A stretch of 64,000 nucleotides of DNA from Nocardioides humilatus (GTDB taxonomy: Bacteria > Actinomycetota > Actinomycetes > Propionibacteriales > Nocardioidaceae). Below are positions 30,684 to 43,070 of the stretch, piece by piece (within the stretch, counting starts at the first letter, position 1; each line of letters starts with the position of its first letter). The translations under genes were made by a program, and so were the position numbers. The stretch lies in the NCBI RefSeq assembly GCF_008373755.1, contig NZ_VUJV01000001.1, positions 620,001-684,000 on the forward strand. The letters are read 5' to 3'. Under the pieces are notes generated by a model, which had not been told where the DNA came from, searched no databases, and worked only from the letters and a program-made list of their open reading frames with translations.

Positions 30684-32711
30684 ATGGCGCAGCTGCCCCA
30701 CCATCTTGCGCCGCTCGTCTCGGGCCGGCCGCACCTCGACGTCATCGGGATGGCCGACCCGTGGCCGTTGCCCGACGGCTGGCTCGAGGAGACCCAGCAG
30801 CGGATCCGCGAGCTCGTCGAGGGCTACCGGCCGGCGTGGGACACCGGCGACCAGGGCGCCGACTGGCGATCCGACGCCCCGACCGGGACCTTCTTGACCT
30901 GGGCGATGCTCAGCTATCTGCCCAGCGCACTGCCGGTCTGGGCGGGCAGCTATCCCTTCCTCGGCGACACCCTTCTCAAGCCCTGGCTGCCCGACAGCTA
31001 CGCCACCCCGACCGGCCGGTTCAGCGCCTTCACCAACGGCACCGACCTCTGGTTCCTCAACGTGGTCAAGCGGGCGATGGCCACGCAGGACACCACGGCC
31101 GTGAGCGACGCGCTGCGCTTCACCCGCGACCTGGCCCTGCTGTTCGCCGACGTCCCCGTCTTCGGTCAGCGACCGGTCACCCTCGCCGCGGTGATCGACC
31201 GCGTCCTCGCCGATCCTGCCTTGGTCGAGGCGCACCTGCGCTACCCCACTGCGGTCGCTGCTTGGCGCGACCTCCTCGACGCCGAGGACCTCAGCCAATG
31301 GCCCGAGGCCGAGGGCTGGCGTGGCCTGCTCGCCTGGGCGCTGGCGGGATTCGATGCCGCCCACGCCCGGCTCTCCGCGGCGCTCGGCGCCGACCTCGGC
31401 ACCGCCGACGACGCGATCGCTGCGATGGCGGCGACCAACGGCGCGTCCCTGCCCGAGGCCTTCGCCGTCGCCACCACCGAGGAACGTGCGCGGTCGGTCA
31501 CCCAGACGATCCATCAGCTCACGAGCAGCTCCCACGACGCCGCCGACTGGCGCCGACGCCACCGGGCCTGGCTTCGGCGCGGTCTGCGCAGCGGCGAGCA
31601 GGACGCGGCCCGGCTGTGGGTGGCGACCAGCTGGCAGGTCTCCTACCTCTGCGCCTGGTTGTCGGACTCCACCAAGAGCTCCAGCTGTCCGGACCTCCTC
31701 GGCTTCGTCTCCGACGTCGAGGAGCTCTTCGACCCGATGGAACCTATCCGCAACACGCACGCGGACCGGCTCGGGTCCCTACCGCCACCGACCGCTGGTG
31801 GGGCCGCGCTGGCAGAGGCCGGCGGCACGAGTGGGGGCGTGGCCGGGCCGGGCGTCGTCGTACAACCGGACGAGGGTGACCCGATGGCCGACCTCGACCG
31901 GCTGATCGGTCTCGAGGCCGCCAAGCAGCAGGTGCGCGGCCTGGTCGCTGAGCGCCGGGCCGAGGCGTTGCGTCGCGAGGCGGGCATGCCGGCCGCGGAC
32001 CGGTCACACCACCTGGTGTTCGTCGGCAACCCCGGCACGGCGAAGACGACCGTGGCCCGGATCGTCGCGCGGATCTACCACGACCTCGGCCTCCTGAGCG
32101 AGGGCCACCTCGTCGAGGTCGGACGCGCGGATCTGATTGCTGAATACATCGGCCAGACCGCACCTCGGGTCACCGAGGTGGTCGACCGTGCGACCGGAGG
32201 CGTGCTCTTCATCGACGAGGCGTATGCGCTGGTCCCCCGCGACAGCGCGCGCGACTTCGGCCACGAGGCGGTCGCGACCCTGCTCAAGCTGATGGAGGAC
32301 CGGCGCGACGACCTGATCGTCGTCGCCGCGGGCTATCCGGCCGAGATGGCGAGCTTCCTCGACTCCAACCCCGGCCTCCGGTCCCGCTTCCCGACGGTCA
32401 TCTCGTTCCCCGACTACGACACCGACGAGCTGACGCGGATCTTCTCGCTCCTCCTCGCCACCGCGGGGTTCACCGCCGGCCCCGGACTCCTCGAGTCGTT
32501 CGCCGCCCTCGTGCCGTCGCCCCGACCGGCCGGTTTCGGCAACGGTCGCTGGGCACGCAACGTCTTCGAGGACGCCGTGACCCGGCAGGCGCTGCGCATC
32601 ACCGCCGACGGGGCGCGGCCCACGTCTGAGGACGTGCGGACCCTGCTCGTCGGGGACCTGCCGTCCGCTCCCCCGCCGTCGACGCCGACGGGGACCGGCC
32701 TCTACCTCTGA
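30684..32711 (+). CDS. CbxX/CfqX-type AAA+ ATPase, EccA-like
   Basis: A 675-residue protein with an alpha-helical N-terminal region of about 390 residues and a C-terminal AAA+ domain: Walker A LVFVGNPGTAKTTVARIV, pore-loop region EYIGQTAP, Walker B GGVLFIDEAYAL and arginine-finger region SNPGLRSRFPT. The C-terminal half matches EccA of type VII secretion and the rubisco activase CbbX. No ecc, esx, PE/PPE or rubisco gene is nearby, so the partner is unknown. TAGGCT, overlapping the TetR stop, lies 6 bases before the ATG, indicating its own leaderless promoter. The N-terminal part matches nothing I recognise. Confidence 0.8.
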   Translation: MAQLPHHLAPLVSGRPHLDVIGMADPWPLPDGWLEETQQRIRELVEGYRPAWDTGDQGADWRSDAPTGTFLTWAMLSYLPSALPVWAGSYPFLGDTLLKPWLPDSYATPTGRFSAFTNGTDLWFLNVVKRAMATQDTTAVSDALRFTRDLALLFADVPVFGQRPVTLAAVIDRVLADPALVEAHLRYPTAVAAWRDLLDAEDLSQWPEAEGWRGLLAWALAGFDAAHARLSAALGADLGTADDAIAAMAATNGASLPEAFAVATTEERARSVTQTIHQLTSSSHDAADWRRRHRAWLRRGLRSGEQDAARLWVATSWQVSYLCAWLSDSTKSSSCPDLLGFVSDVEELFDPMEPIRNTHADRLGSLPPPTAGGAALAEAGGTSGGVAGPGVVVQPDEGDPMADLDRLIGLEAAKQQVRGLVAERRAEALRREAGMPAADRSHHLVFVGNPGTAKTTVARIVARIYHDLGLLSEGHLVEVGRADLIAEYIGQTAPRVTEVVDRATGGVLFIDEAYALVPRDSARDFGHEAVATLLKLMEDRRDDLIVVAAGYPAEMASFLDSNPGLRSRFPTVISFPDYDTDELTRIFSLLLATAGFTAGPGLLESFAALVPSPRPAGFGNGRWARNVFEDAVTRQALRITADGARPTSEDVRTLLVGDLPSAPPPSTPTGTGLYL

Positions 32712-32730
32712 GCGACCTCTGCGCGTCCGG

Positions 32731-34251
<1,521 letters not shown>

Positions 34252-34297
34252 CTACGTGTCGCCTTGTCTGCGCGGCGAACCGGGACAGACTGGGGCG

Positions 34298-35767
34298 GTG
34301 ACCCTCCCCGCGACCTCGGGCCTGCCCCCGCACGTCCTGGTCCTCTTCGGCGCGACCGGCGACCTCGCGGCCCGCAAGCTCTTCCCCGGCCTCTACCGGC
34401 TGGCGATGGACGGCCGGCTTCCCCCGCACCTGGCGGTGATCGGCAGCGGCCGGCGCTCGCCGGGGACCGAAGAGGAGTTCCGCACCCACGTCCGGTCGGC
34501 GCTGGCGGAGTTCGTCGGCGAGGTCGACGACGCCGTCGCGGGACCGCTGATCGAGCGCATCACCTTCGTCACCTCGTCGGCCGACGACGGCACTGCGCTC
34601 GCCGACGCCGTGCGCACGGCCGAGGACCGGCTCCTGGCGGAAGCGGGATGCCTACTGTCCGACGTACGACGGCTCCTCTACCTCTCCGTCCCACCCGGCG
34701 CCGTCCAGGGCATGGTCGAGATGCTGGCCAAGGAGGACCTCGTCGACCGGTCCCGCCTCGTCGCGGAGAAGCCGTTCGGCACCGACCTGGCCACGGCCCG
34801 GGCGCTCGACGTCGTGCTGCGCAACGCCTTCGAGGAGGACCAGATCTTCCGGATCGACCACTTCCTCGGCAAGGAGGCGGTGCAGAACATCCTCGCCCTG
34901 CGGTTCGCCAATGGCCTCTTCGAGCCGGCCTGGAACCGGCACACCATCGAGTCGGTGCAGATCGATGTGCCGGAGAAGCTGACCGTCGAGGGGCGCGGCA
35001 GCTTCTACGAAGGCACCGGCTGCCTGCGTGACATGGTCACGACCCACCTGTGCCAGCTCCTCGGCTTCGTCGCTCTCGAGGACCCGCACGCCTTCCGCGA
35101 GTCGGCGATCCGCGCGGCCAAGGCGGCCGTCTTCGCGGCGGTGAGACCGCTCGACCCCGAGCGCGTCGTCTTCGGTCAGTACGACGGCTACCGCGACGAA
35201 CGTGACGTCGCGACGGACTCCGACGTCGAGACGCTCGTCGCCATCGAGATGTGGATCGACAACGACCGGTGGCGCGACGTGCCGTTCTACCTGCGCACCG
35301 GGAAGGCCATGGCCGACGGGCGTCGCACCATCACGATCCGCTTCAACGACCCGCGCCACCGCTGGCTCAAGCCCGCCCACGGCGGCCGGCCCGAGCCCAA
35401 CGAGCTGGTCATCGAGCTCGCCGACCAGCCTCGGATCGCGATCGACGTGCGCGCCAAGCGCCCCGGTCCTGACATGGACATCGTCGAGGGCGTGTTCCGC
35501 CTCGACCTGGTGTGCGACGCCCCCGACTCCGATCCGCTCGAGGCCTACGAGCGGTTGATCCTCGACGTGATGAAGGGCGACCGCACGCTCTTCATCAGCT
35601 CCGGCGAGGTCGAGCGGCTCTGGGAGATCTGCCAGCCCGTGCTCGACCGGAGGCCGTCGATCCAGACCTACGCGCAGGGATCCTGGGGACCGCAGGACGC
35701 GATCGAACTACCGATCGGTGGTTGGCGGCTGGGCAACCACCCGCCTGACCGCTCGCTCACCTCGTGA
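34298..35767 (+). CDS. zwf: Glucose-6-phosphate 1-dehydrogenase
   Basis: A 489-residue enzyme oxidising glucose 6-phosphate to 6-phosphogluconolactone with NADP (or F420-independent NAD(P)). N-terminal GATGDLAARKLFPGL is the nucleotide-binding motif; the active-site motif is RIDHFLGKEAVQN; VAEKPFGTDLATA supplies the substrate-binding Lys. The GTG start at 34298 gives a normal length; an ATG at 34241 in frame would overlap the guaB start codon. No tal or opcA gene follows, so this is an isolated copy and a second zwf may exist elsewhere. Confidence 0.9.
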   Translation: MTLPATSGLPPHVLVLFGATGDLAARKLFPGLYRLAMDGRLPPHLAVIGSGRRSPGTEEEFRTHVRSALAEFVGEVDDAVAGPLIERITFVTSSADDGTALADAVRTAEDRLLAEAGCLLSDVRRLLYLSVPPGAVQGMVEMLAKEDLVDRSRLVAEKPFGTDLATARALDVVLRNAFEEDQIFRIDHFLGKEAVQNILALRFANGLFEPAWNRHTIESVQIDVPEKLTVEGRGSFYEGTGCLRDMVTTHLCQLLGFVALEDPHAFRESAIRAAKAAVFAAVRPLDPERVVFGQYDGYRDERDVATDSDVETLVAIEMWIDNDRWRDVPFYLRTGKAMADGRRTITIRFNDPRHRWLKPAHGGRPEPNELVIELADQPRIAIDVRAKRPGPDMDIVEGVFRLDLVCDAPDSDPLEAYERLILDVMKGDRTLFISSGEVERLWEICQPVLDRRPSIQTYAQGSWGPQDAIELPIGGWRLGNHPPDRSLTS

Positions 35768-35770
35768 GGT

Positions 35771-36643
35771 TCAGACCCGCAGGTCGCTGACCGCGATCCG
35801 CACGGTGAGCAGGTCGCCGGCCATCCGGATCCGGCCGCGCAGGCCGGCCGACAGCACCATCGGCAGTACTGACTGGCTGTCTGCCGGAGCAGTCAGCACG
35901 ATCTCCTCGGCGCCCTTGGACCGCGCCATCCGGGCCACGCCGGCGAGCAGCTTGGTGCCGAGCCCACGGCGCTGCCAGGACGGGTCGACCCACATGTCGA
36001 CCGGCCACGGGTCGCCCTCGGCCGCCGACTCGTGCCAGGCCCGGCCGACCACCCGGCCGCCCACGAGGACGGACACCTCCGTCTCCGAGGTGACGTAGGT
36101 CGGTTCGGTGTCGTCCGCCGTCGCCGGAGCCACCGGTGCGCGGCTGAGGACGTCGCTCACCAGGTCGGCGAGAGCCGCGCCGCGGGTGCGCTCGGCCGGG
36201 GTGAACGGGGCGTCGCGACGGATCTGGATCACCGCGGTGCCGACGGTCATCTCGAGCACGTCCTCCGAGCCGTGGCTCGGCTCGACGTCGGCGTCGAAGA
36301 GGTGGGCCACCACGTCAGGGAAGGACGCGGGGTGGTCGAGGATCTGCTGGGCCGCCTTCACGTAGCGCGTCGGCTGGTCGTCGAGTGCATGCCGGTTGAC
36401 AGCCTGGGCGACCGCCGACTCACCGCCAGAGCGACGCACCAGGTCGACCACTTCGGCCTCGCCCCAATCGGCCGGCGTCTCGAAGACGACCTCGACGGTG
36501 GCGATGCCCGAGTCCTGGCTGCTGAACACCTGGATCGCTCCGATGTTGACTCCCGCTTCACCGCACTGCTGCGCCAGCCCAGCCAGCTTGCCCGGGCGAT
36601 TGGGCAGGTCCGCGCGCACCCTCCACAGCATGGTGCTCAGCAT
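35771..36643 (-). CDS. ACT-domain and GNAT acetyltransferase fusion protein
   Basis: A 290-residue two-domain protein. The N-terminal ACT domain (LWRVRADLPNRPGKLAGLAQ; VNIGAIQVFSSQDSG) would bind an amino acid. The C-terminal GNAT domain has the acetyl-CoA motif VDPSWQRRGLGTKLLAGVAR near residue 225. This suggests an amino-acid-regulated acetyltransferase; the target is unknown. It converges with zwf (3 bp apart). A second ATG at 36631 could also be the start. Confidence 0.78.
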   Translation of the reverse strand: MLSTMLWRVRADLPNRPGKLAGLAQQCGEAGVNIGAIQVFSSQDSGIATVEVVFETPADWGEAEVVDLVRRSGGESAVAQAVNRHALDDQPTRYVKAAQQILDHPASFPDVVAHLFDADVEPSHGSEDVLEMTVGTAVIQIRRDAPFTPAERTRGAALADLVSDVLSRAPVAPATADDTEPTYVTSETEVSVLVGGRVVGRAWHESAAEGDPWPVDMWVDPSWQRRGLGTKLLAGVARMARSKGAEEIVLTAPADSQSVLPMVLSAGLRGRIRMAGDLLTVRIAVSDLRV

Positions 36644-36670
36644 GCCCCATCCGAGGCGTGCAGGTCGCGG

Positions 36671-37453
36671 CTAGAGCGGCACCATTTCACCCGCCGGTAC
36701 GGCGACCGCCATCCGGTTCTGCGGCGGCGGGATCGGGCACGTGGTGAAGGTGGTGTAGGCGCACGGCAGGTTGGTGGCTCGGTTGAAGTCGAGCACGACC
36801 GCCCCGTCCGGCCCCGGAGCCGGCGCGTAGAGCTGTCGGCCGGCGCCGTACGTCGTCCGCCCCGACGTCGCGTCGGCGAAGAGGAGCCAGAGACCGCCGT
36901 GGTCGTCGAGCGCCACCAGCCGTTGCGGCTGGCCGTCGATCTCGAAGGCGACCTCGCCCACCGCGTCCTCGACCGCACCGATCGCGAGGTTCTGGATCTC
37001 GATGTCGGTGGGCGCGACGACGTCGTAGGGGTGGAAGGTCGCCGCCACCTGCCACGTCTCCGACGGCGGGTAGGTGGGGGTCTCGCGGTGCGCGGCGCGC
37101 AGCGGGTGCGACGGGTCGCGTGGCCGCAGCAGCACCGCACCTCCGCGGGCGGCCACCTCCAGGTGCAGGTCACCGGAGATCCCGAGCACCCCGACCTCGT
37201 CCACCGGCCCGATCACCTCGCGACCGTGCAGCTCACGGTCATCGATCGACAACACCTCGTCGGGGCCGAGATCGACGACCACGCCGTCAGGCCCGAAGGA
37301 CCACGCCCCCGGCACCCCGGCGTACCGCTGCGGGTTGTCGTCGAGCCAGTGCAGCCCACTGATCGACAAGAAGCCGTACGGCGACACCAGCCGCTCCTCA
37401 CGAGCGTCGTGCCATGCCTGCCAGTCCCCGAGAAAGCTCGCGTCGTCATCCAC
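36671..37453 (-). CDS. DUF1684-domain protein
   Basis: A 260-residue cytoplasmic protein of the DUF1684 family, with FLGDWQAWHDAREERLVSPY, LSISGLHWLDD and the C-terminal conserved stretch DFNRATNLPCAYTTFTTCP followed by PPPQNRMAVAVPAGE. The His/Cys pattern near the C terminus is characteristic but no catalytic role is established. I prefer GTG 37453; the frame continues upstream to a TTG at 37513, but that stretch overlaps the groEL terminator stem. Confidence 0.78.
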   Translation of the reverse strand: MDDDASFLGDWQAWHDAREERLVSPYGFLSISGLHWLDDNPQRYAGVPGAWSFGPDGVVVDLGPDEVLSIDDRELHGREVIGPVDEVGVLGISGDLHLEVAARGGAVLLRPRDPSHPLRAAHRETPTYPPSETWQVAATFHPYDVVAPTDIEIQNLAIGAVEDAVGEVAFEIDGQPQRLVALDDHGGLWLLFADATSGRTTYGAGRQLYAPAPGPDGAVVLDFNRATNLPCAYTTFTTCPIPPPQNRMAVAVPAGEMVPL

Positions 37454-37489
37454 GGTGACGATCCTGCCGACCCGGCGCAAATGTGCAAG

Positions 37490-37531
37490 AAAAATGCGCC
37501 GACCCGGCTCCAACTCGGAGCCGGGTCGGCG
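37490..37531 (-). terminator. Intrinsic terminator of groEL
   Basis: Perfect 15-bp stem CGCCGACCCGGCTCC (37497-37511) and GGAGCCGGGTCGGCG (37517-37531) with a 5-base loop. On the minus strand it is followed by GCATTTTTCTTGC, a run of five T (37490-37494). It starts 13 bp beyond the groEL stop. It also lies just ahead of the DUF1684 gene, which it insulates from groEL transcription. Confidence 0.9.
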
Positions 37532-37544
37532 GAAAAGCAGTCGA

Positions 37545-39250
<1,706 letters not shown>

Positions 39251-39254
39251 GAAA

Positions 39255-39551
39255 TCAGGAACCGACGACCGCGAGGACGTCGCGCGCGGAGAGGATCAGG
39301 AACTCCTGGCCGGAGTACTTGACCTCGGTGCCGCCGTACTTGCTGTAGATGACCTTGTCGCCCACCGCCACGTCGAGCGGGATGCGGTTGCCGTTGTCGT
39401 CGACACGGCCGGGGCCGATCGCGAGGACCTCGCCCTCCTGGGGCTTCTCCTTCGCGGTGTCCGGGATGACCAGGCCCGAAGCCGTGGTCTGCTCGGCCTC
39501 GAGCGGCTTGACGACGATGCGGTCCTCGAGCGGCTTGATGTTGATCGACAC
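39255..39551 (-). CDS. groS: Co-chaperonin GroES
   Basis: A 98-residue GroES that caps GroEL. N-terminal [19 protein letters not shown], the mobile loop [19 protein letters not shown] and the C-terminal [14 protein letters not shown] are typical. The start is GTG, with AGAGG about 12 bases upstream. It is the first gene of the groESL operon under two CIRCE elements. Confidence 0.96.
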   Translation of the reverse strand: MSINIKPLEDRIVVKPLEAEQTTASGLVIPDTAKEKPQEGEVLAIGPGRVDDNGNRIPLDVAVGDKVIYSKYGGTEVKYSGQEFLILSARDVLAVVGS

Positions 39552-39671
39552 GTCGACCGACCTCTTTCTGCGTCTAATGGATGTTCAGTTCCGGCGGGCT
39601 CGCGCCCACCCACGTTTGGTGCTTGCCTGGGGAGTACGCCGTCGCGGGGGTCGCACTCTCGTCGGCAAGCG

Positions 39672-39698
39672 CTGGCACACTCGAGGTGAGAGTGCCAA
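39672..39698. promoter_or_regulatory. CIRCE element 1 (HrcA operator)
   Basis: CTGGCACAC-N9-GAGTGCCAA, matching TTAGCACTC-N9-GAGTGCTAA with a few substitutions, 120 bp upstream of groES. CIRCE is bound by the heat-shock repressor HrcA. Confidence 0.8.
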
Positions 39699-39706
39699 CG
39701 TCGAAA

Positions 39707-39733
39707 CTAGCACTCTCTCCCAACGAGTGCCAG
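39707..39733. promoter_or_regulatory. CIRCE element 2 (HrcA operator)
   Basis: CTAGCACTC-N9-GAGTGCCAG, closer to consensus than element 1, separated from it by 8 bp. Paired CIRCE sites upstream of groES occur in other actinobacteria. It lies 37 bp from the divergent methyltransferase start, which could therefore also be affected by HrcA. Confidence 0.88.
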
Positions 39734-39770
39734 AGCGGGCCACGGGTTGGCGACCTGACAGGATCAGTGC

Positions 39771-40940
39771 GTGGACCTCGAGACGTTCCGTTGGTTGCTG
39801 ACCGACGAGGGGCAGGCGCTCCTTGGGCGCGCGACCGAGCTGATCGACGTCCCCGAGCTGCAGGCGCAGACCGAGCTGCGTCGTACGGCGCCCGCTCCTG
39901 CCGTCGCTGCCGCCGTGACCCAGGTCGAGCTGCGGCGGCGCGCGGAGGCGAAGTTCGGCGACCTCGCCGCGCGGCTCTACTTCACCCCCGACGCGCTCGA
40001 GCAGGCCACCCGTCTGTCCGTCTCGACCCACCGGGCCGGCCGCTACCAGGCGTTCGGCGCCTCGACCCTCATCGACCTCGGCTGCAGCATCGGCGGCGAC
40101 CTCATCGCCGCGGCGCGTGCCGGTCTGGTCTGCGCGGGCGTCGACCTCGACCCGGTGCGGGTCGCCATCGCGGAGGCCAACCTCGCCGCCCTCGGCCTGC
40201 CCGGCGCCACCCAGGTCGCCGACGCGACGACCGTCGACCACTCCGGCTTCGACCTCGCCTTCGCCGACCCCGCCCGTCGCAGCGGCGCCGGCCGCACCTT
40301 CAAGGTCGACGACTGGACCCCGCCGTGGTCGTGGGTCGAGGGCCTGTTGCGCCGCGACGCCTGCGTCAAGGTCGCGCCCGGCATCCCCCACGACCTGGTC
40401 CCCGCAGGCGTCGAGGCCGAGTGGGTCAGCGACGGCGGCGAGGTTAAGGAGGCCGCCCTCTGGTCAGGTCGTACGGCGACCGCCGACCGCCGCGCCACCG
40501 TCATCGGCGCCGGCGGACTGGCCTCGATCACCGACGAGGACGACCCCGGGATCGAGGCCGTCGGGGTCGGCGCCGTGGGCGACTTCCTCTACGAGCCCGA
40601 CGGCGCGGTGATCCGGGCCGGGCTGGTGACCGCGGTCGCCGCCGGCGTCGGCGGGCGACTGGTCGACCCGAAGATCGCCTACGTCACCTCCGACGCCTCC
40701 TTCCGCACGCCGTTCGCCCGCGGCTACCGCGTGCTCGAGCACCTCCCCTACCGGGAGAAGCAGCTCAAGGCCGCCCTGCGCGAGCGCGGGATCGGTCGCC
40801 TCACGATCAAGAAGCGCGGGGTCGACGTCTCCCCCGAGGCGCTGCGCAAGCGGCTCGCCCTGTCCGGCGACGAGGAGGGCACGATCGTGCTGACCCGCGT
40901 GGACGGGCACGGCACGGCCCTGCTCGTCGCACCCTTCTGA
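39771..40940 (+). CDS. Class I SAM methyltransferase with THUMP-like domain
   Basis: A 389-residue protein with a Rossmann methyltransferase core (TLIDLGCSIGGDLIAAA near residue 102; VCAGVDLDPVRVAIAEAN; DLAFADPARRSGAGR) and a C-terminal THUMP-like region (ERGIGRLTIKKRGVDVSPEA). An RNA substrate is suggested by the THUMP-like region and FADPARR, close to the DPPR/NPPY motifs, but none is proven. The GTG start is divergent from groES, with the CIRCE sites between. Confidence 0.78.
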   Translation: MDLETFRWLLTDEGQALLGRATELIDVPELQAQTELRRTAPAPAVAAAVTQVELRRRAEAKFGDLAARLYFTPDALEQATRLSVSTHRAGRYQAFGASTLIDLGCSIGGDLIAAARAGLVCAGVDLDPVRVAIAEANLAALGLPGATQVADATTVDHSGFDLAFADPARRSGAGRTFKVDDWTPPWSWVEGLLRRDACVKVAPGIPHDLVPAGVEAEWVSDGGEVKEAALWSGRTATADRRATVIGAGGLASITDEDDPGIEAVGVGAVGDFLYEPDGAVIRAGLVTAVAAGVGGRLVDPKIAYVTSDASFRTPFARGYRVLEHLPYREKQLKAALRERGIGRLTIKKRGVDVSPEALRKRLALSGDEEGTIVLTRVDGHGTALLVAPF

Positions 40941-40950
40941 CTGCAGGCGC

Positions 40951-42372
40951 TCAGGCGAGCGGCCGCAACGTGACCGGGAACCCGTCGACCGGCACCACCA
41001 GGCTGGTGTAGTCCCACTGCAGCTCGTAGTCGGCGGGGATCTCGATCCGGTAGTTGAGCAGCATCCGGTGGATGATCGCCTTGACCTCGGCGGACCCGAA
41101 GACCATGCCGATGCACTTGTGGGCGCCGCCGCCGAAGGGGATGTGCGCGAAGCGGTGCCCCTTCTGCTCGCTGCGCGGCGCCACGAACCGATCGATGTCG
41201 AAGTCGTCGGGGTGGGTCCAGATCGACTCGTTGCGGTGGGTCGGGTCGCTGACCACGGCGATCAGGGTGCCCTTCGGCACGAACTGGCCGCAGATGTCCA
41301 TGTCCTCGGTCGCCTCGCGCCCCAGGACAGGCACCGGCGCGACCAGCCGCATGCCCTCCATGAAGACCCGGTCGACGATCTCGAGCTTGTCGAGCAGCTC
41401 CAGCGTGATCGGCTCGCCGCGCAACGCCTCGGACTCGGCGCGCGCCGCCTCCTGGAGCTCGGGGTACTTCGCCAGGTAGTAGGCGATGGTGGTCGAGGTG
41501 ATGGTGGTCGTGTCGTGGGCGGCCATCATCAGGAAGATCATGTGGTTCACGACGTCGTCGTCGGTGAACTCCTCACCGTCCTCGGTGCGCGCGTGGCACA
41601 GGGCGGCGAAGAGGTCGTCGCCACCTGAGGCTCGCTTCGCCCCGATCTCGGCGCGGAAGTACTCCTCGAGGACCTTGCGGCCCGCCAGGCCCTTGTTCCA
41701 CCGCAGCCACGACGCACCCGGCACCCGGACCCGGACGATCCCGGTGCCGCCGCGGACCGCGTCGACGAACGCCCGGGTCAGGTGGTCGGACTGGTGCGGG
41801 TCGGCGCCCATGAAGACCACGGTCGCCACGGCCAACGAGAGATCCTTGACCGCCGGGTTGAGCAACATCTGCTCGTTGACCGGCCAGGTGCTCATCTCGT
41901 TGTCGATCACCTTGGTGAACTGCTCGGTGTAGCCCTCGAGCCGTGGCCGGGTGAACGCCTCCTGCATGATCCGCCGGTGCAGCAGGTGCTCCTGGCCGTC
42001 GAGCAGCATCAGGCCGCGCTCGAAGAACGCCTCGATGAAGTAGCGCCAGCCCGCCTGGGAGATCGACTTGCTCTTGGTGGTGAGGACCTCCTTGGCCGCC
42101 TCCGGGCTGGTCGTCCACACGATCTTCCGCCCGAACGCGTTGGTCCAGAAGACGGGGCCGTGCCGGTCGCTGTAGCGCCGGGCCGCGATGAAACCGTGGC
42201 GCAGCATCTCCACGGTCTTCCCGACCCCGGGCAGGCCGGGTTCGCCGTAGACCGGCTTGAGCCCGCTGCCCGCCGGCGGTTCGGCGAGTACGGCGACCTT
42301 GGTGCCCAGGCGCGCGCTGGCGGCCTCGAACAGCCGGTCGCCCGGGAAGCTGCGGATCGATGGGGTGGTCAT
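40951..42372 (-). CDS. Cytochrome P450
   Basis: A 473-residue P450. The heme-ligand motif is FGGGAHKCIGMVF with the axial Cys near residue 420; the I-helix oxygen-activation motif is MMAAHDTTTIT; the ExxR pair is in EGMR. The length and N terminus (LPGVGKTVEMLRHGF) resemble CYP136-like or CYP51-like groups. No signal anchor is seen, so it needs soluble ferredoxin partners, none of which is adjacent. Its start overlaps the stop of the TetR gene (ATGA), so it is expressed from the TetR promoter. Confidence 0.9.
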   Translation of the reverse strand: MTTPSIRSFPGDRLFEAASARLGTKVAVLAEPPAGSGLKPVYGEPGLPGVGKTVEMLRHGFIAARRYSDRHGPVFWTNAFGRKIVWTTSPEAAKEVLTTKSKSISQAGWRYFIEAFFERGLMLLDGQEHLLHRRIMQEAFTRPRLEGYTEQFTKVIDNEMSTWPVNEQMLLNPAVKDLSLAVATVVFMGADPHQSDHLTRAFVDAVRGGTGIVRVRVPGASWLRWNKGLAGRKVLEEYFRAEIGAKRASGGDDLFAALCHARTEDGEEFTDDDVVNHMIFLMMAAHDTTTITSTTIAYYLAKYPELQEAARAESEALRGEPITLELLDKLEIVDRVFMEGMRLVAPVPVLGREATEDMDICGQFVPKGTLIAVVSDPTHRNESIWTHPDDFDIDRFVAPRSEQKGHRFAHIPFGGGAHKCIGMVFGSAEVKAIIHRMLLNYRIEIPADYELQWDYTSLVVPVDGFPVTLRPLA

Positions 42373-42965
42373 GACTCCTCCTCGAGTCGGTGACGGACAG
42401 CGGTGGTGAGTCCGAAGTGCTCGAAGAGCACGGCGACGTCGGAGCGCAGCTCGCCGGTGCTGGCATCCGGTCCGGCGGCACGGTGGTGGAGCAGCATCCC
42501 GTTGAGGGCACGGATGAGGACCCGGGCGCTCTCGCCCCCGATGAGCTCGGCGAACGGCTCGCCCATGTGGTCGACCAACCGCTGCGTCGGCTTGCGGAGC
42601 CGCTCGTTGCGGATGGCGCCGTAGGCCAGCTCGATCATCCCGTCGGCGACGAAGTCCTCGTCGGCGTCGACCTCCTCGACGAAGGTGATCGCGGCCTCCA
42701 CCAGGTCCATCCGGCCCGACAGCACGAGCTCGGCCAGCCGCTCCACCTCCTCGACCATCCGGTCGGTGAGCAGCTCGAAGGCCACGACGAGCAGGTCATC
42801 CAGCGTCGCGAAGTGGTAGGTCGTCGCAGCCAGGGAGGTGCCGGCACGGGCGGCGACGGCGCGGTGGGTGACAGCCGCGGCGCCGTCCTCGCGCAGCAGC
42901 GCGATCGTCGCCTCGACGATCGCCTCGCGGGTGCGCCGACCGCGGGTGACCCGTCCGTCCGTCAT
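42369..42965 (-). CDS. TetR-family transcriptional regulator
   Basis: A 198-residue repressor. The HTH (AVTHRAVAARAGTSLAATTY, then HFATLDDLL) lies at residues ~30-65; the C-terminal domain resembles TetR_C of the DUF-type lipid regulators. It precedes the P450 with a 4-bp overlap, so repressor and enzyme share one transcript. A TTAGTACTAA palindrome 11 bp upstream is a likely autoregulatory operator. Confidence 0.85.
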   Translation of the reverse strand: MTDGRVTRGRRTREAIVEATIALLREDGAAAVTHRAVAARAGTSLAATTYHFATLDDLLVVAFELLTDRMVEEVERLAELVLSGRMDLVEAAITFVEEVDADEDFVADGMIELAYGAIRNERLRKPTQRLVDHMGEPFAELIGGESARVLIRALNGMLLHHRAAGPDASTGELRSDVAVLFEHFGLTTAVRHRLEEES

Positions 42966-42976
42966 GTTTCTGTACG

Positions 42977-42986
42977 TTAGTACTAA
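42977..42986. promoter_or_regulatory. Palindrome TTAGTACTAA upstream of TetR-P450
   Basis: Perfect 10-bp palindrome within an AT-rich island (GTACGTTAGTACTAATTTC) directly ahead of the TetR start, overlapping the position of a -10 box (TAACGT on the minus strand). It is a candidate operator for the TetR it precedes. Confidence 0.45.
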
Positions 42987-43070
42987 TTTCTTTCTTCGTA
43001 AATGGCGTCAGATTCGCCTCCGGTCGGCCGTCCGGACACGTGACAGCTCCCGTTCTCGGAGGAGAAGAAG

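Noticed and set aside
30684-32711. Type VII secretion locus
   Set aside because: Only an EccA-like ATPase is present; no EccB-E, mycosin, Esx or PE/PPE gene lies within the window.
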